Assembly (NCBI GenBank): GCA_964539745.1
Contig: CAZIJU010000005.1
Span: 1-64,000, forward strand
DNA from: DSNY01 sp964539745
GTDB taxonomy: Bacteria > Pseudomonadota > Gammaproteobacteria > Burkholderiales > Burkholderiaceae_F
Direction: 5' to 3'
Length of the DNA: 64,000 nt
In this document: piece after piece, positions 52,520 to 61,535 of the stretch
How positions within the stretch are numbered: the first letter of the stretch is position 1
Layout: each line of letters opens with the position of its first letter
Translations under genes and position numbers: made by a program
Notes under the pieces: generated by a model
Databases searched by the model: none
The model's input: the letters and a program-made list of their open reading frames with translations, nothing else
Told to the model about the DNA's origin: nothing

Positions 52520-53191
52520 ATGGCGCTGCTGCATACGCCGGTCGGAGGGCAGTTCGCATGGCTCGCGGCCGTGCTGTTCGCGCCGATCGCGTTGTGGGCG
52601 CTCCTCAGCGTGCGCGGGCGATTCCTGCCGGACGGCGCCGCGCAGCACGCCTGGCCCGCGGGGATCGTCTGCGTCGCGTTCCTGTGGTCGCTGCCGGTCA
52701 GGTCGGCGCAGGGCGTGCAGTTCGGGCTGCTCGGCGTGGCGCTCTTCTCGCTGCTGTTCGGCCGCGCGCGCGCGATCCTCGGGCTCGTCGCGGCGCTGGC
52801 GCTGCACGCCGCGTTCACCGGCGGTGCGTGGAGCAACTTCGGTCTGAACGGTCTGCTGTTCGCCGCGTTTCCGGCCTGGATGGCCACAGCGCTGCAGCGG
52901 CAGATCGAAGCGCGGCTGCCGAAAAACCTTTTCGTGTTCATCATCGGCAACGGCTTGTTCGTCGTGCTGGCGACGACCGCGGCGGCGAGCGTGGCGCAAC
53001 TGCTCGTCGCGGCCGCCTTCGCGGCGCCGGCCGCGAAGGCGCAACTCGGAGATGCCATCGGTTACGCGCTGCTGCTCGCCTGGGGCGAGGCGCTCGCCAG
53101 CGGCATGATCTTCTCGGCGCTCGTGATCTTCCGCCCGAACGTCGTGCTGACCTACCGGCAGGATCTGTATCTGCCGCGGCGCGGCCGATGA
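52520..53191 (+). CDS. COG3235/CbiM-like membrane protein
   Basis: This 223-residue protein has six or seven membrane helices and resembles the COG3235 group of predicted membrane proteins related to the CbiM/energy-coupling-factor permeases (LHTPVGGQFAWLAAVLFAPI; GAWSNFGLNGLLFAAFPAWM; C-terminal VVLTYRQDLYLP). CbiM proteins take part in cobalt or nickel uptake, but substrate and partners are not evident here; no ATPase gene is adjacent. It converges with the patatin-like gene, with 12 bases between their ends. Confidence 0.72.
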   Translation: MALLHTPVGGQFAWLAAVLFAPIALWALLSVRGRFLPDGAAQHAWPAGIVCVAFLWSLPVRSAQGVQFGLLGVALFSLLFGRARAILGLVAALALHAAFTGGAWSNFGLNGLLFAAFPAWMATALQRQIEARLPKNLFVFIIGNGLFVVLATTAAASVAQLLVAAAFAAPAAKAQLGDAIGYALLLAWGEALASGMIFSALVIFRPNVVLTYRQDLYLPRRGR

Positions 53192-53203
53192 ATCGCCGAT
53201 CTC

Positions 53204-55429
53204 TCACTGCGGCCGTCCCCAGTAGAAGTAGATCGCGCGTCCGCCGCCGAAGGTGCGGCCGAGCGCGAAGTACACCGGGCCGATCAGCGACTCCGCGCCG
53301 AAGAACAGCGACCCCGCGCGGGTGAAGTCCGACCAGCGCAGCGTCTGCCGGCGCGCGATCGCGTCCCCGGCTTCGAGCGAGAAGCCGACGTACACGGGCA
53401 TCGCGATGTCGCCGAACGCATCCGAAACGTTGCGGTACACCTGCGCGCGAACCAGCGCGAAGCGCGCGCCGCTCAACTGGCCGGTCGGCGTGCCCGACAG
53501 GTTGAACAACCCGCCCAGCCGGAACGCGCCCTCCTGCGCGGCCACGCCGCCGCGCGCCGCGAGCGCCACGGTGTAGCGGCCGAAGGTCGTCGGCTTCAGC
53601 GCCTCGACCGACCACGCGTCGCGCGCCTGTGCGCTGCCGGCCGCGACGTTGTAGCGCAGGTAGGCGAGGTTCGCGAAAAGACCGCGCCGCGGATAGTTGA
53701 CCGTATCGAGCGTGTCGAGCCGCAGCTCGGCGCCGCCGGCGGTGACGAGGCTGCGCGCCGCAGGCAGCACCGGCGGGCCGATCAGCCTTGTCGTTTCGAT
53801 CTGCGCGCGACCGGCGCCCACGCGCAGCGATCCGAGCCGCGGCAGCGCAAGACCGAGCGCCACGTCTGCGCGCGCGGTCGAGTTGCGGAAGCGCGCGAGC
53901 GGCTCGTCCCCGACGAACAGATCGAAGTCCTCGCGCTGCGCCGCGAGCCGCGGCAGCACGAACCAGCGGCTGCCCGGCGCGAGCGGCTGGTACAGCTCGG
54001 TCAGCAGCCGTTGCGTGTCGCCGACCTGCACTTCGTTGCGCCATTCGGCGCCGTAGCGGTTGAGCCAGCTCCACGTGTGCGCGATCAGCAGGTTGAACGT
54101 GCTGTCGGTGTCGAAGTCGGTCTGCAGGTTGCCGCCGACGCGCAGCGCGTTGTAGCCCCACGACTTCTCGTAGGGTGTGACGATCAGCGTGCGGCGCGGG
54201 CCGTCGTCGACCAGGCTGTAGCTGACGGACTCGAAATCGCCGCGGCCGAACAGCTCCTGCACCGCACGGTCGATCTCGGCGGTCGCGAGCGGCCTGTCGA
54301 GCGGCACGTCGATCTCGCGGCGGATCGCCTCCGGGTTGACGGTGCGCAGTCCTGCCACCTGCACGTCGGTCACCGCGACGGGCCGGTCCTCGCGCACGAG
54401 CTGCGTGCGCCGCTGCTCGAACGCGGCGTACGCGACCGTGTCGAGCGCGAGCGACGCCAGCCGGTCCGCGAGCCTGCGCGCAGCCGCTTCGCCGGCGGCG
54501 ACGATCGTTTCGCTGCGCGCGAAGTCGCCGGGGCCGAAGTCCGCGAGGTCGGGCGTGATCAGGATGTCCTCGGGCGCGAGTTCGGCCAGGCTGCGTTCGA
54601 CGTTCTGTTCGGTCAGGATGTTGATCACCTGCTCGGTCACCGCGAGCACGCTGGTCAGCCGCTCCTTCGGCAGCAGCGGCCTGCCGACGTTGACCGCGAT
54701 CACGCGGTCCACACCCATCTGCCGGGCGAGATCGACCGGCAGATTTCGCACCAGCCCGCCGTCGACGAGCGGCCGGCCGTCGACCTCGACCGGCGCGAAC
54801 GCCGCGGGCACCGACATCGACGCGCGCATCGCGGTGGCGAGCGCAACGTCCTTCTGCAGCACGACCAGCTTTCCGGTCGCCAAATCGGTCGCCGCGGCGG
54901 CGAACGGGATCGGCAGCTTCGAGAGATCGTTGATCTCCTTGACCGGTCCGCCGAGCGCGCGCAGAAACAGCCCCAGGTTCTGGCTGCCGACCGCTCCGCG
55001 CGGCAGCGTCAGGCCGTCGGCCTTGATGCCGAACTCGACGTTCGACAGGTTCTTGTAGTCGTCCTCCTTGCGGCGGAAGTGCAGCGACTCGCGCGGCGCG
55101 CGCAGCGAAAAAATGTTGTTCCAGTCGGTCGTGCGGGCGAGTTCTTCGAGGTGCTGCGGCGTATACCCGGCCGCATAGCCGCCGCCGACGATCGCGCCCA
55201 TGCTGGTTGCTGCGATCGCATCGATCGGCACGCGCAGCTCCTGCAGCACCTTCAGCACGCCGATGTGTGCGAACCCGCGCGCGCCGCCGCCGGAGAGCAC
55301 GAGCCCGATGCGCGGGCGCTGCGAAGCGGGCTCGGTCTTCGCCGCCGGCGGCTGCGCAGCCGCCGGCAGCGCCGCCGCGGCGGCCAGCCAGGCAGCGAAC
55401 AACGCACGGGCGATCGACATGTTGCTCAT
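53204..55429 (-). CDS. Patatin-like phospholipase with outer-membrane barrel
   Basis: The 741-residue protein combines a signal peptide (ALFAAWLAAAAALPAAAQ), a patatin domain (oxyanion loop SGGGARGFAHIGVLK; nucleophile Ser in AATSMGAIVGG; catalytic Asp in VDGGLVRNLP), a POTRA-like segment (about 375-450) and a C-terminal barrel of the BamA/surface-antigen kind ending GRTFGGGRAIYFYWGRPQ. This is the PlpD type of lipase, in which the barrel anchors or exports the patatin part. The start at 55429 is one of two close methionines (the other at 55420). It is divergent from the ThDP enzyme gene. Confidence 0.92.
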   Translation of the reverse strand: MSNMSIARALFAAWLAAAAALPAAAQPPAAKTEPASQRPRIGLVLSGGGARGFAHIGVLKVLQELRVPIDAIAATSMGAIVGGGYAAGYTPQHLEELARTTDWNNIFSLRAPRESLHFRRKEDDYKNLSNVEFGIKADGLTLPRGAVGSQNLGLFLRALGGPVKEINDLSKLPIPFAAAATDLATGKLVVLQKDVALATAMRASMSVPAAFAPVEVDGRPLVDGGLVRNLPVDLARQMGVDRVIAVNVGRPLLPKERLTSVLAVTEQVINILTEQNVERSLAELAPEDILITPDLADFGPGDFARSETIVAAGEAAARRLADRLASLALDTVAYAAFEQRRTQLVREDRPVAVTDVQVAGLRTVNPEAIRREIDVPLDRPLATAEIDRAVQELFGRGDFESVSYSLVDDGPRRTLIVTPYEKSWGYNALRVGGNLQTDFDTDSTFNLLIAHTWSWLNRYGAEWRNEVQVGDTQRLLTELYQPLAPGSRWFVLPRLAAQREDFDLFVGDEPLARFRNSTARADVALGLALPRLGSLRVGAGRAQIETTRLIGPPVLPAARSLVTAGGAELRLDTLDTVNYPRRGLFANLAYLRYNVAAGSAQARDAWSVEALKPTTFGRYTVALAARGGVAAQEGAFRLGGLFNLSGTPTGQLSGARFALVRAQVYRNVSDAFGDIAMPVYVGFSLEAGDAIARRQTLRWSDFTRAGSLFFGAESLIGPVYFALGRTFGGGRAIYFYWGRPQ

Positions 55430-55707
55430 CGCCGAAACTTCGCCGCGCAGGCGCGCAGGTGCGAACCGACGCGATCGATCGCCGCGTCGCGGGTCGCCGG
55501 CCGCTCGCCCGCCAGGCGATCCGGTGTGACGGCGCAGCGCTTCGAAGCTGTAAATCTTTCTACTGCGCGGCCCGCTGGCGTCGTTGCGCGGTTCAACGGC
55601 GTTGTTCGCTTTCATCGGAGAAACGGATCCAGGCACGGCCCGTCATTTTGATCGGCGCGGGGCGCCGCGGCTACACTGCCGCGACTCCCGATCAGACAAT
55701 CCGCTCC
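55430..55707. other. Divergent spacer, patatin/ThDP enzyme
   Basis: This 278-base region must hold promoters for two divergent genes. I could not assign either with confidence and see no repeat. Confidence 0.4.
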
Positions 55708-57402
55708 ATGACGCGATCCCGCACCGGCGCCCGCATCCTCGTCGACCAGCTTCTGCTCCAGGGCGTCGACCACGCCTTCTGCGTTCCCGGCGAAAGTTAT
55801 CTCGCGGTGCTCGACGCGCTGTACGACGCGCGCGACCGCATCAAGCTCGTCGTCAACCGGCACGAATCCGGTTCGACTTTCATGGCCGACGCGTACGCGA
55901 AGCTCACGGGGCAACCCGGCGTGGCCTTCGTCACGCGCGGGCCGGGCGCGACCAACGCATCGATCGGCGTGCACACGGCGTTCCAGGATTCCACGCCGCT
56001 GGTTCTTTTCATCGGCCAGGTGGGCAGCGACTTCGCCGAGCGCGAAGCGTTCCAGGAGATCGACTACCGCCGGATGTTCGGCCAGATGGCCAAGTGGGTC
56101 GCTCAGATCGACCGCGCGGATCGCATCCCGGAATTCGTCGCGCGCGCGTTCCAGACCGCGACCAGCGGGCGCCCCGGTCCGGTCGTGCTCGCGCTGCCCG
56201 AGGACATGCAGACGCAGACGGCGGAGGTCGCCGACGCCGCCTGCCATTCGCCGGTGCAAGCGGCCCCTTCCGATACGCAGATGGCCGCGCTGCGGCAACT
56301 GCTCGGCGCCGCGCAACGGCCGCTCGTGCTGCTCGGCGGACCCGGGTGGACGCCGGCCGCGTGCGACAACCTGCGCCGCTTCGCCGAAGCGAACCGGCTT
56401 CCGGTGGCCTGCGCGTTCCGCTACCAGGACCTGTTCGACAACCGCCATCCGAACTACGTCGGCGACGTCGGCATCGCGCCCAATCCGAAGCTCGCGCAGC
56501 GCGTGCGCGAAGCCGATCTGATCCTCGCGATCGGCCCGCGGCTCGGCGAGATGACCACCGGCGGCTACACGCTGCTCGAGGCGCCGCTGCCGAAACAGAC
56601 GCTGGTCCACGTCCACCAGGGCATCGAGGAACTGGGCCGCGTGTATCAGCCCAAGCTCGCGATCTGCGCGGGCATGCCGCAGTTCGCCGCGCGGCTGGCG
56701 ATGATGGTGCCGATCGAGAACCCGCCGTGGGCGGCGACCGTCGCGCAGGCGCGTGGCGAGTACGAGGCGTGGCAGGCGCGGCCGCCGGTGTATTCGCAGA
56801 TCGTTCCGAAGCTCGACCTGTGGCAGGTCGTCGAAACCCTTAAACGCGCGTTGCCGCAGGATGCGATCGTCACCAACGGCGCAGGCAACTTCGCGACCTG
56901 GGCGCATCGCTTCTGGCGTTACGGGCCGATGCGAACGCAGCTCGCGCCGACCGCGGGCAGCATGGGTTATGGCGTCCCCGCCGCGATCGCCGCGAAGATC
57001 GCCGCCCCCGAGCGCACGGTCGTGTGCTTCGCCGGCGACGGCGACTTCCTGATGACGGGGCAGGAGCTGGCCACCGCCGCGCAATACCAGGCCGCGCCGC
57101 TCGTGCTCGTCTTCAACAACGGCATGTACGGCACGATCCGCATGCACCAGGAGCGCGAGTTTCCAGCGCGCGTGCATGGCTCCGCGCTCGGCAACCCGCA
57201 CTTCGCGCTGCTCGCGCAAGCGTACGGCGCATTCGGCGCGGTGGTCGAAACGACCGATGCGTTCGCGCCGGCGCTCGAAAAGGCGCTCGCGCACACGCGC
57301 GAAAAGCGCCTGCCCGCGCTGATCGAGCTCGCCTGCGATCCCGAGGTGATCACGCCGAACGCGACGATCTCGGCGATCCGGTCGACCGCGCAGTTGCGCT
57401 GA
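55708..57402 (+). CDS. Thiamine-diphosphate enzyme, acetolactate synthase-like
   Basis: This 564-residue protein has the three-domain structure of ThDP-dependent decarboxylases: PYR domain with the catalytic glutamate (NRHESGSTFMADAYAKLTG), a central domain and a PP domain with the cofactor motif (FAGDGDFLMTGQELATAAQY, then VFNNGMYGTI). It is close to acetolactate synthase large subunits and their paralogues, but no small subunit is adjacent, so a different catabolic substrate is possible. The ATG at 55708 gives the standard N-terminus (GARILVDQLLLQGVDHAFCV). Confidence 0.85.
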   Translation: MTRSRTGARILVDQLLLQGVDHAFCVPGESYLAVLDALYDARDRIKLVVNRHESGSTFMADAYAKLTGQPGVAFVTRGPGATNASIGVHTAFQDSTPLVLFIGQVGSDFAEREAFQEIDYRRMFGQMAKWVAQIDRADRIPEFVARAFQTATSGRPGPVVLALPEDMQTQTAEVADAACHSPVQAAPSDTQMAALRQLLGAAQRPLVLLGGPGWTPAACDNLRRFAEANRLPVACAFRYQDLFDNRHPNYVGDVGIAPNPKLAQRVREADLILAIGPRLGEMTTGGYTLLEAPLPKQTLVHVHQGIEELGRVYQPKLAICAGMPQFAARLAMMVPIENPPWAATVAQARGEYEAWQARPPVYSQIVPKLDLWQVVETLKRALPQDAIVTNGAGNFATWAHRFWRYGPMRTQLAPTAGSMGYGVPAAIAAKIAAPERTVVCFAGDGDFLMTGQELATAAQYQAAPLVLVFNNGMYGTIRMHQEREFPARVHGSALGNPHFALLAQAYGAFGAVVETTDAFAPALEKALAHTREKRLPALIELACDPEVITPNATISAIRSTAQLR

Positions 57403-57412
57403 TCGCGCTGCG

Positions 57413-58030
57413 TCAGGCGACGAACAGCAGCAGCGCGGCGAAGTGGCTCGCGCTGCCGGCGAGCACGAACAGGTGCCAGATGCCGTGTGCGTGGCGCCAG
57501 CGTTCGTCGTTGGCGTAGAAGACGATGCCCGCGGTGTAGAAAACGCCGCCCGCCGCAACCCAGGCGAAGCCGGACCAGCCGATCTCGCGCACGAGCGGCG
57601 CCGCGGCTGCGAGCCCGAGCCAGCCCATCAGCAGATACAGGACCAGCGAGGCGACGCGCGCCCCGCGCGCGAACCACAGCTCCTGCGCGATGCCGCCCGC
57701 CGCCAGCGCCCAGACCAGCCCGAACAGCGTCCAGCCGAGCGGACCGCGCAGCGTCACCAGCGTGAACGGCGTATAGGTGCCTGCGATTAGCAGATAGATC
57801 GCGCAATGATCGAGCTTGCGCAGTACGCTTTTCGCCCGCCCGCGCAGGCTGTGGTACAGGGTCGATGTCGAATACAGCGCGATCAGCATCGCGCCGAAGA
57901 CGGCGAAGCTCGTGATCTTCCATGGATCGCCCGCGCGCGCGGCGAGCGTGATCAGCACCACGGTCGCGACCCCGGCGAAAGCGACGCCGGCGAGGTGCGT
58001 AAGGCCGTTCAGCCGTTCACCGCGGTACAT
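57413..58030 (-). CDS. Hemolysin III family (PAQR-type) membrane protein
   Basis: The 205-residue protein has seven membrane helices with the family's metal-binding histidines in YSTSTLYHSLRG and HGIWHLFVLAGSASHF and the motif DHCAIYLLIAGTYTPF. Despite the name, most family members are not shown to be toxins; a membrane hydrolase-like role is possible. ATG 58030 (MYRGERLNGLTHL) fits the family start. It converges with the ThDP gene, with only 10 bases between them. Confidence 0.92.
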   Translation of the reverse strand: MYRGERLNGLTHLAGVAFAGVATVVLITLAARAGDPWKITSFAVFGAMLIALYSTSTLYHSLRGRAKSVLRKLDHCAIYLLIAGTYTPFTLVTLRGPLGWTLFGLVWALAAGGIAQELWFARGARVASLVLYLLMGWLGLAAAAPLVREIGWSGFAWVAAGGVFYTAGIVFYANDERWRHAHGIWHLFVLAGSASHFAALLLFVA

Positions 58031-58091
58031 GCGAGACGATGCTGCGCGGGCGGGACCGGCTCGGACGACGCCGCTGCCGCTGCGCGCCGGT

Positions 58092-58247
58092 TCAGGGTGC
58101 GGACTTGTCTTCGGCCGGTTGCGGCGGCGGCTCGGGCGGGGCAACGGGTTCCGCCTTCGCGGCCTTGCGCTGGCGCTTTTCTTCCTGCTTGCGCTTCTTC
58201 GCCAGCTCGCGCTGGCGCTTTTCGTACTGGTAGTTCGGTTTCGCCAC
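58092..58247 (-). CDS. Small basic protein, 51 aa
   Basis: A GTG start at 58247 with a GGGAGGT site 5 bases upstream opens a short frame. The product MAKPNYQYEKRQRELAKKRK…, then EEKRQRKAAKAEP and a Pro-rich acidic tail, is very basic and helical in its first 35 residues. Similar short lysine/arginine-rich proteins starting MAKPNYQYEKRQ occur, to my memory, in many beta-proteobacteria, with unknown function. Start, ribosome site and codon use support a real gene. Confidence 0.75.
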   Translation of the reverse strand: MAKPNYQYEKRQRELAKKRKQEEKRQRKAAKAEPVAPPEPPPQPAEDKSAP

Positions 58248-58367
58248 TCGACCTCCCTTTCAGCGACGGTGCGATGAGCGTCACCGACGGCGCCAGCTTA
58301 CACCGCCGCCGCGGCAGGCTGCGGTCGGCCGGACGGCGCCTTGCGCGGCGCCGGTCGCTTCGCCGCT

Positions 58368-59345
58368 TCAGCCTTGGGCGTACGTCCGCGCGTAAGCGCG
58401 CACGACCTCGACGAAGTCCGCGTCGCGGACGAAGCCCAGCGCGTCGGCACGGCGCGTATCGAAGCGCGCGGGCCAGGTGCGGACGATCGCGCGAATGCGC
58501 TCGTCGGGCTGCCACTGGATGCGATCGACCGCGGCGTCGCCGCCGACCGCGCGCAGCGCCTCGATCATCTCGCGCACGGTCAGCGTAAGCCCCGGCAGGT
58601 TCAGCGCGCGCCGGCTGTCCCACGCGTCGGCCGGCAGCTCGTGCGCATGGATCAGGTTGCGGATCGCCGCGTCGGGCGACAGCAGCCACATCGCGGTGTC
58701 CGGCTCGACCGGGCAGACCGCCACCTCGCCCGCCAGCGGCTCGCGGATGATTCCGCTGGCGAAGCTCGACGCCGCCGCGTTCGGCTTGCCCGGCCGCACG
58801 ACGATCGTCGGCAGCCGCACCGCGCGGCCGTCGATGAAGCCCTTGCGCGAATACTCGCCGACCAGCAGCTCGCCGACCAGCTTCTGCACGCCGTAGCTCG
58901 ACTGCGGCGTGGGCGTCGTTTCGTCGGTGACGACCGCCGGCAACGGGCTGCCGAACACCGCGACCGAACTGGCGAACACGACGCGCGGCAAGCCCTTCTG
59001 GACCCGGCAGGCGTCGAGCAGCGCGCGCGTGCCGTCCAGATTCACCCGCATGCCCAGATCGAAGTCCGCCTCGGCCGCACCGCTGACGACCGCCGCGAGA
59101 TGGAACACGCTATCGGTATCGGCCGCGAGCACGTGCGACAGGAAGTACGGTTGCCCGATGTCGCCGACGACGTAGCCGACGCGATCGTCGACGATCAGCC
59201 TGCCCGACTGCGCCTGGTCGACCGCGACGATCTGCCCGATCTGTGCCTCGACGCCGTCGCTTCGCGTCAGCCGCCCGCGCTCGAGCAACGCGCGGATCAG
59301 AAGCTGTCCCAGGAATCCGGTGCCGCCGGTGACGACGATCTTCAT
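58368..59345 (-). CDS. denD: D-erythronate dehydrogenase DenD-like
   Basis: This 325-residue short-chain dehydrogenase has the NAD-binding GxxGxxG (VTGGTGFLGQLLIRALLERG) and the active-site Tyr/Lys (SSYGVQKLVGELL) with the DenD-like segments GRAVRLPTIVVRPGKPNAAA and SSFASGIIREPLAGE. DenD oxidises D-erythronate at C2 for catabolism of C4 sugar acids. The gene is 8 bases downstream of the matching kinase gene, which strongly supports the assignment. Other epimerase-like substrates cannot be excluded. Confidence 0.85.
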   Translation of the reverse strand: MKIVVTGGTGFLGQLLIRALLERGRLTRSDGVEAQIGQIVAVDQAQSGRLIVDDRVGYVVGDIGQPYFLSHVLAADTDSVFHLAAVVSGAAEADFDLGMRVNLDGTRALLDACRVQKGLPRVVFASSVAVFGSPLPAVVTDETTPTPQSSYGVQKLVGELLVGEYSRKGFIDGRAVRLPTIVVRPGKPNAAASSFASGIIREPLAGEVAVCPVEPDTAMWLLSPDAAIRNLIHAHELPADAWDSRRALNLPGLTLTVREMIEALRAVGGDAAVDRIQWQPDERIRAIVRTWPARFDTRRADALGFVRDADFVEVVRAYARTYAQG

Positions 59346-59353
59346 CGATGGAC

Positions 59354-60610
59354 CTATACGAATCGCTGCGCCCTGGAGAAAAAGTCGCGCGCGCCGAAGT
59401 TGCCGGATTTTAGGGCGAGCGAGTACCACGCGCCGTCGCGCTGCGCGAACAGCGCCGGCACGCCCGGATCGATTTCCGCGCCGATATGAAGCTGCGCGAT
59501 GCCGAGCGCGTTGACCACCGCGCCCGAGGTTTCGCCGCCGGCGACGACGAAACGGCGCACGCCGCGCCGCGCGAGCTCCGCCGCCAGCGCCCCGAAAAAC
59601 TGCTCGATCTTCGCGGCAACCGCGTCGCCGTAGCGGCCGCGCACCGCCTGGATCCGTTCGGGCGCGGCCGAACTCGCCACCAGCGGCGCCGCGAACTGGG
59701 CCACACAGAACGCGGCCACCTCGTGCAGATAGGTCGCGTCGCCCACGACGCGCGCGACATCGAGCTCGAGCACCGGTCCGTGCGCCCGGTAGTCGGCGAT
59801 CTGCGCGCGCGTGGCCGTCGAACACGAGCCCGCGAGCAGCACGCAGGCGCCGTCGACCTTGACCGTCAGGCAGGCGCGTTCGCCCAGCCTGCCCGCGCGG
59901 CGGAAATTCTCCGGCAGGCCGAGCGCGATGCCCGAGCCACCGATCGCCAGCGGCAACTCGGCCAGCGCTTCGCCGAGCGCGCGCAGGTCGGCGTCGTCGA
60001 CCGCGTCGACGATCGCGAAGCCGTAACCGCCGGCGCCGAGCGTCTTCAGCGCCGCGGCAATCGGACCCGCACCGCGCCGCACGACGTCGAAAGGCACCAG
60101 CCCGACGCGCTCGGCCGTCTGCGCCTGCAGCACACGCACCAGGTTCGCGTCGGTCATCGGATTCAGCGGATGCGACTGCATACCGCTTTCGTTCAGAAGG
60201 CGGTCGCCGACGAACAGATAGCCGCGATAGACCGTGCGGCCGTTGGCCGGAAACGCCGGGCACACCGGCACGCAGGCCGCTGCATCGTTCGCGTGCACCG
60301 CCAGCCTCAGCGCGGCGCCGACCGGGCCGATGTTGCCGCGCGGCGTCGAATCGAAGGTCGAGCAGATCTTGAACAGGAACTGCGTGCAGCCGGCGCGCTT
60401 CAACCATGCGTACGCGGCGAGCGACTGCGCGACCGCGTCCTGCGGTTCGATCGAGCGCGTCTTCAGCGCGACGACGACCGCGTCGGCATCGACCTGCGCA
60501 TCCGCCGCCGGCACGCCGATCGACTGTACCGTGCGCATGCCCTCGCGCGTCAGCGTGTTGGCCAGATCGGAGGCGCCGGTGAAGTCGTCGGCGATGCAGC
60601 CTAAGAGCAT
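59354..60610 (-). CDS. otnK: 3-oxo-tetronate 4-kinase OtnK-like (DUF1537)
   Basis: This 418-residue protein belongs to the four-carbon acid-sugar kinase family. The N-terminal substrate domain shows CIADDFTGASDLANTLTREG and FKICSTFDSTPRGNIGPVGA, and the C-terminal nucleotide domain shows VVAGGETSGAVVNAL. It phosphorylates the oxidised product of DenD. No aldolase/decarboxylase (OtnC/OtnI) is present in the window, so the pathway's last steps must lie elsewhere. The start is directly preceded by a heptamer-type motif. Confidence 0.88.
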   Translation of the reverse strand: MLLGCIADDFTGASDLANTLTREGMRTVQSIGVPAADAQVDADAVVVALKTRSIEPQDAVAQSLAAYAWLKRAGCTQFLFKICSTFDSTPRGNIGPVGAALRLAVHANDAAACVPVCPAFPANGRTVYRGYLFVGDRLLNESGMQSHPLNPMTDANLVRVLQAQTAERVGLVPFDVVRRGAGPIAAALKTLGAGGYGFAIVDAVDDADLRALGEALAELPLAIGGSGIALGLPENFRRAGRLGERACLTVKVDGACVLLAGSCSTATRAQIADYRAHGPVLELDVARVVGDATYLHEVAAFCVAQFAAPLVASSAAPERIQAVRGRYGDAVAAKIEQFFGALAAELARRGVRRFVVAGGETSGAVVNALGIAQLHIGAEIDPGVPALFAQRDGAWYSLALKSGNFGARDFFSRAQRFV

Positions 60611-60956
60611 GAGGATTGAGGATTCAAGATCTAGGGTCTGTCGACATATGCCTCAGGTCCGCGTGATCCCCGCCGCCGCCGGCGGGTCGCGCGAAGGCGG
60701 CTGCGCGAAAGCGCCGCGAAAGCGCCGCGCCCCCCATGGAGCCGACGGCGGGGATCACCCTGCGGAGCGGGCCGCCTTGGGCCGCATGGCGGCGTTGCGG
60801 CTCGGGGCCTCGGCTGCGGCCAATGGTCCCCCCGCCGCGCCTGGCCCTGCGACCCGATCCGACCCGCCGCAGACCCGATCCATAGGCCAACAGACCCGAG
60901 CAGATTGCCCGCGGAGCAGCAGGACCCACGCCTCTGATTCTGGACTTCGCGTCGGT
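60611..60956. repeat. Repeat region upstream of otnK
   Basis: A heptamer-type stretch (GAGGATTGAGGATTCAAG, 60610-60627) abuts otnK. Perfect 13-base inverted arms lie at 60663-60675 (GTGATCCCCGCCG) and 60746-60758. Around 60805-60860, GTTGCGGCTCGGG and TGGTCCCC…CCGCGCCT resemble the sequence after fliR. No gene is evident. Confidence 0.6.
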
Positions 60957-60960
60957 GCTC

Positions 60961-61510
60961 ATTCAGAGTTACGCAAGCGCGTGACACCGCGGACTTCGCA
61001 AGTTCGCGTCGCCCGTCGGGACACCGGTTCCGTCATCCCGAGCAACGCGAGGGATCTTGGCGTTGCGAGCGGCGCAGATTCCTCGCCTGCGGCTCGGAAT
61101 GACAATGGGGCGTCGCGGCTCGGAATGACAAGAGCGGCGTTGCGGCTCGGAACGAAATGCGGGGGGCTTTGCGGTGCGCAAAGACGAAGCCAAGCCGGGG
61201 TGCAATGACGCTGGCATGTCATCCCGAGCGACGCGAGGGATCTCCGCACCGCGAGGTGCCGGGATTCCTCGCCTGCGGCTCGGAATGACAATGGGAGCGT
61301 TGCGGCTCGGAATGACAATGGGGGCGTTGCGGCTCGGGGTGGCGAAGTCAGGCCGCGAGAATGACGCTGGCTTGTCATCCCGAGCGAACGCGAGGGATCC
61401 CGGCGCTGCGAGCGGTAGGAGAGTCCTCGCCTGCGGCTCGGAATGACAAAGGGCGACGGATGCGAGCGCCAGGCGGTCGGTGGTGTCGCGAAGATTCGTC
61501 ATGCCCGAGA
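60961..61510 (+). repeat. Modular repeat element, copy iii (otnK-DUF3025)
   Basis: This 0.55-kb copy has the left end (TTACGCAAGCGCGTGACACC, GGGACACCGGTTCCGTCATC), hairpin units, the core (AAAGACGAAGCCAAGCCGGG, 61180-61210, then GCAATGACGCTGG), further hairpin units and the right end (GATGCGAGCGCCAGGCGGTC, 61459 on). Parts and order match copies i and ii; it has fewer hairpin units and is the shortest. Flanking it on the right is another heptamer-type stretch (GAATCCTAGACCCTGAGTCC). Confidence 0.85.
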
Positions 61511-61535
61511 TGATGCATGTCGGACTCGCTGAATC

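Noticed and set aside
42847..61510. Insertion sequences at the three modular elements
   Set aside because: No transposase frame, and the interiors consist of short palindromic units; terminal inverted repeats and target duplications are not evident.
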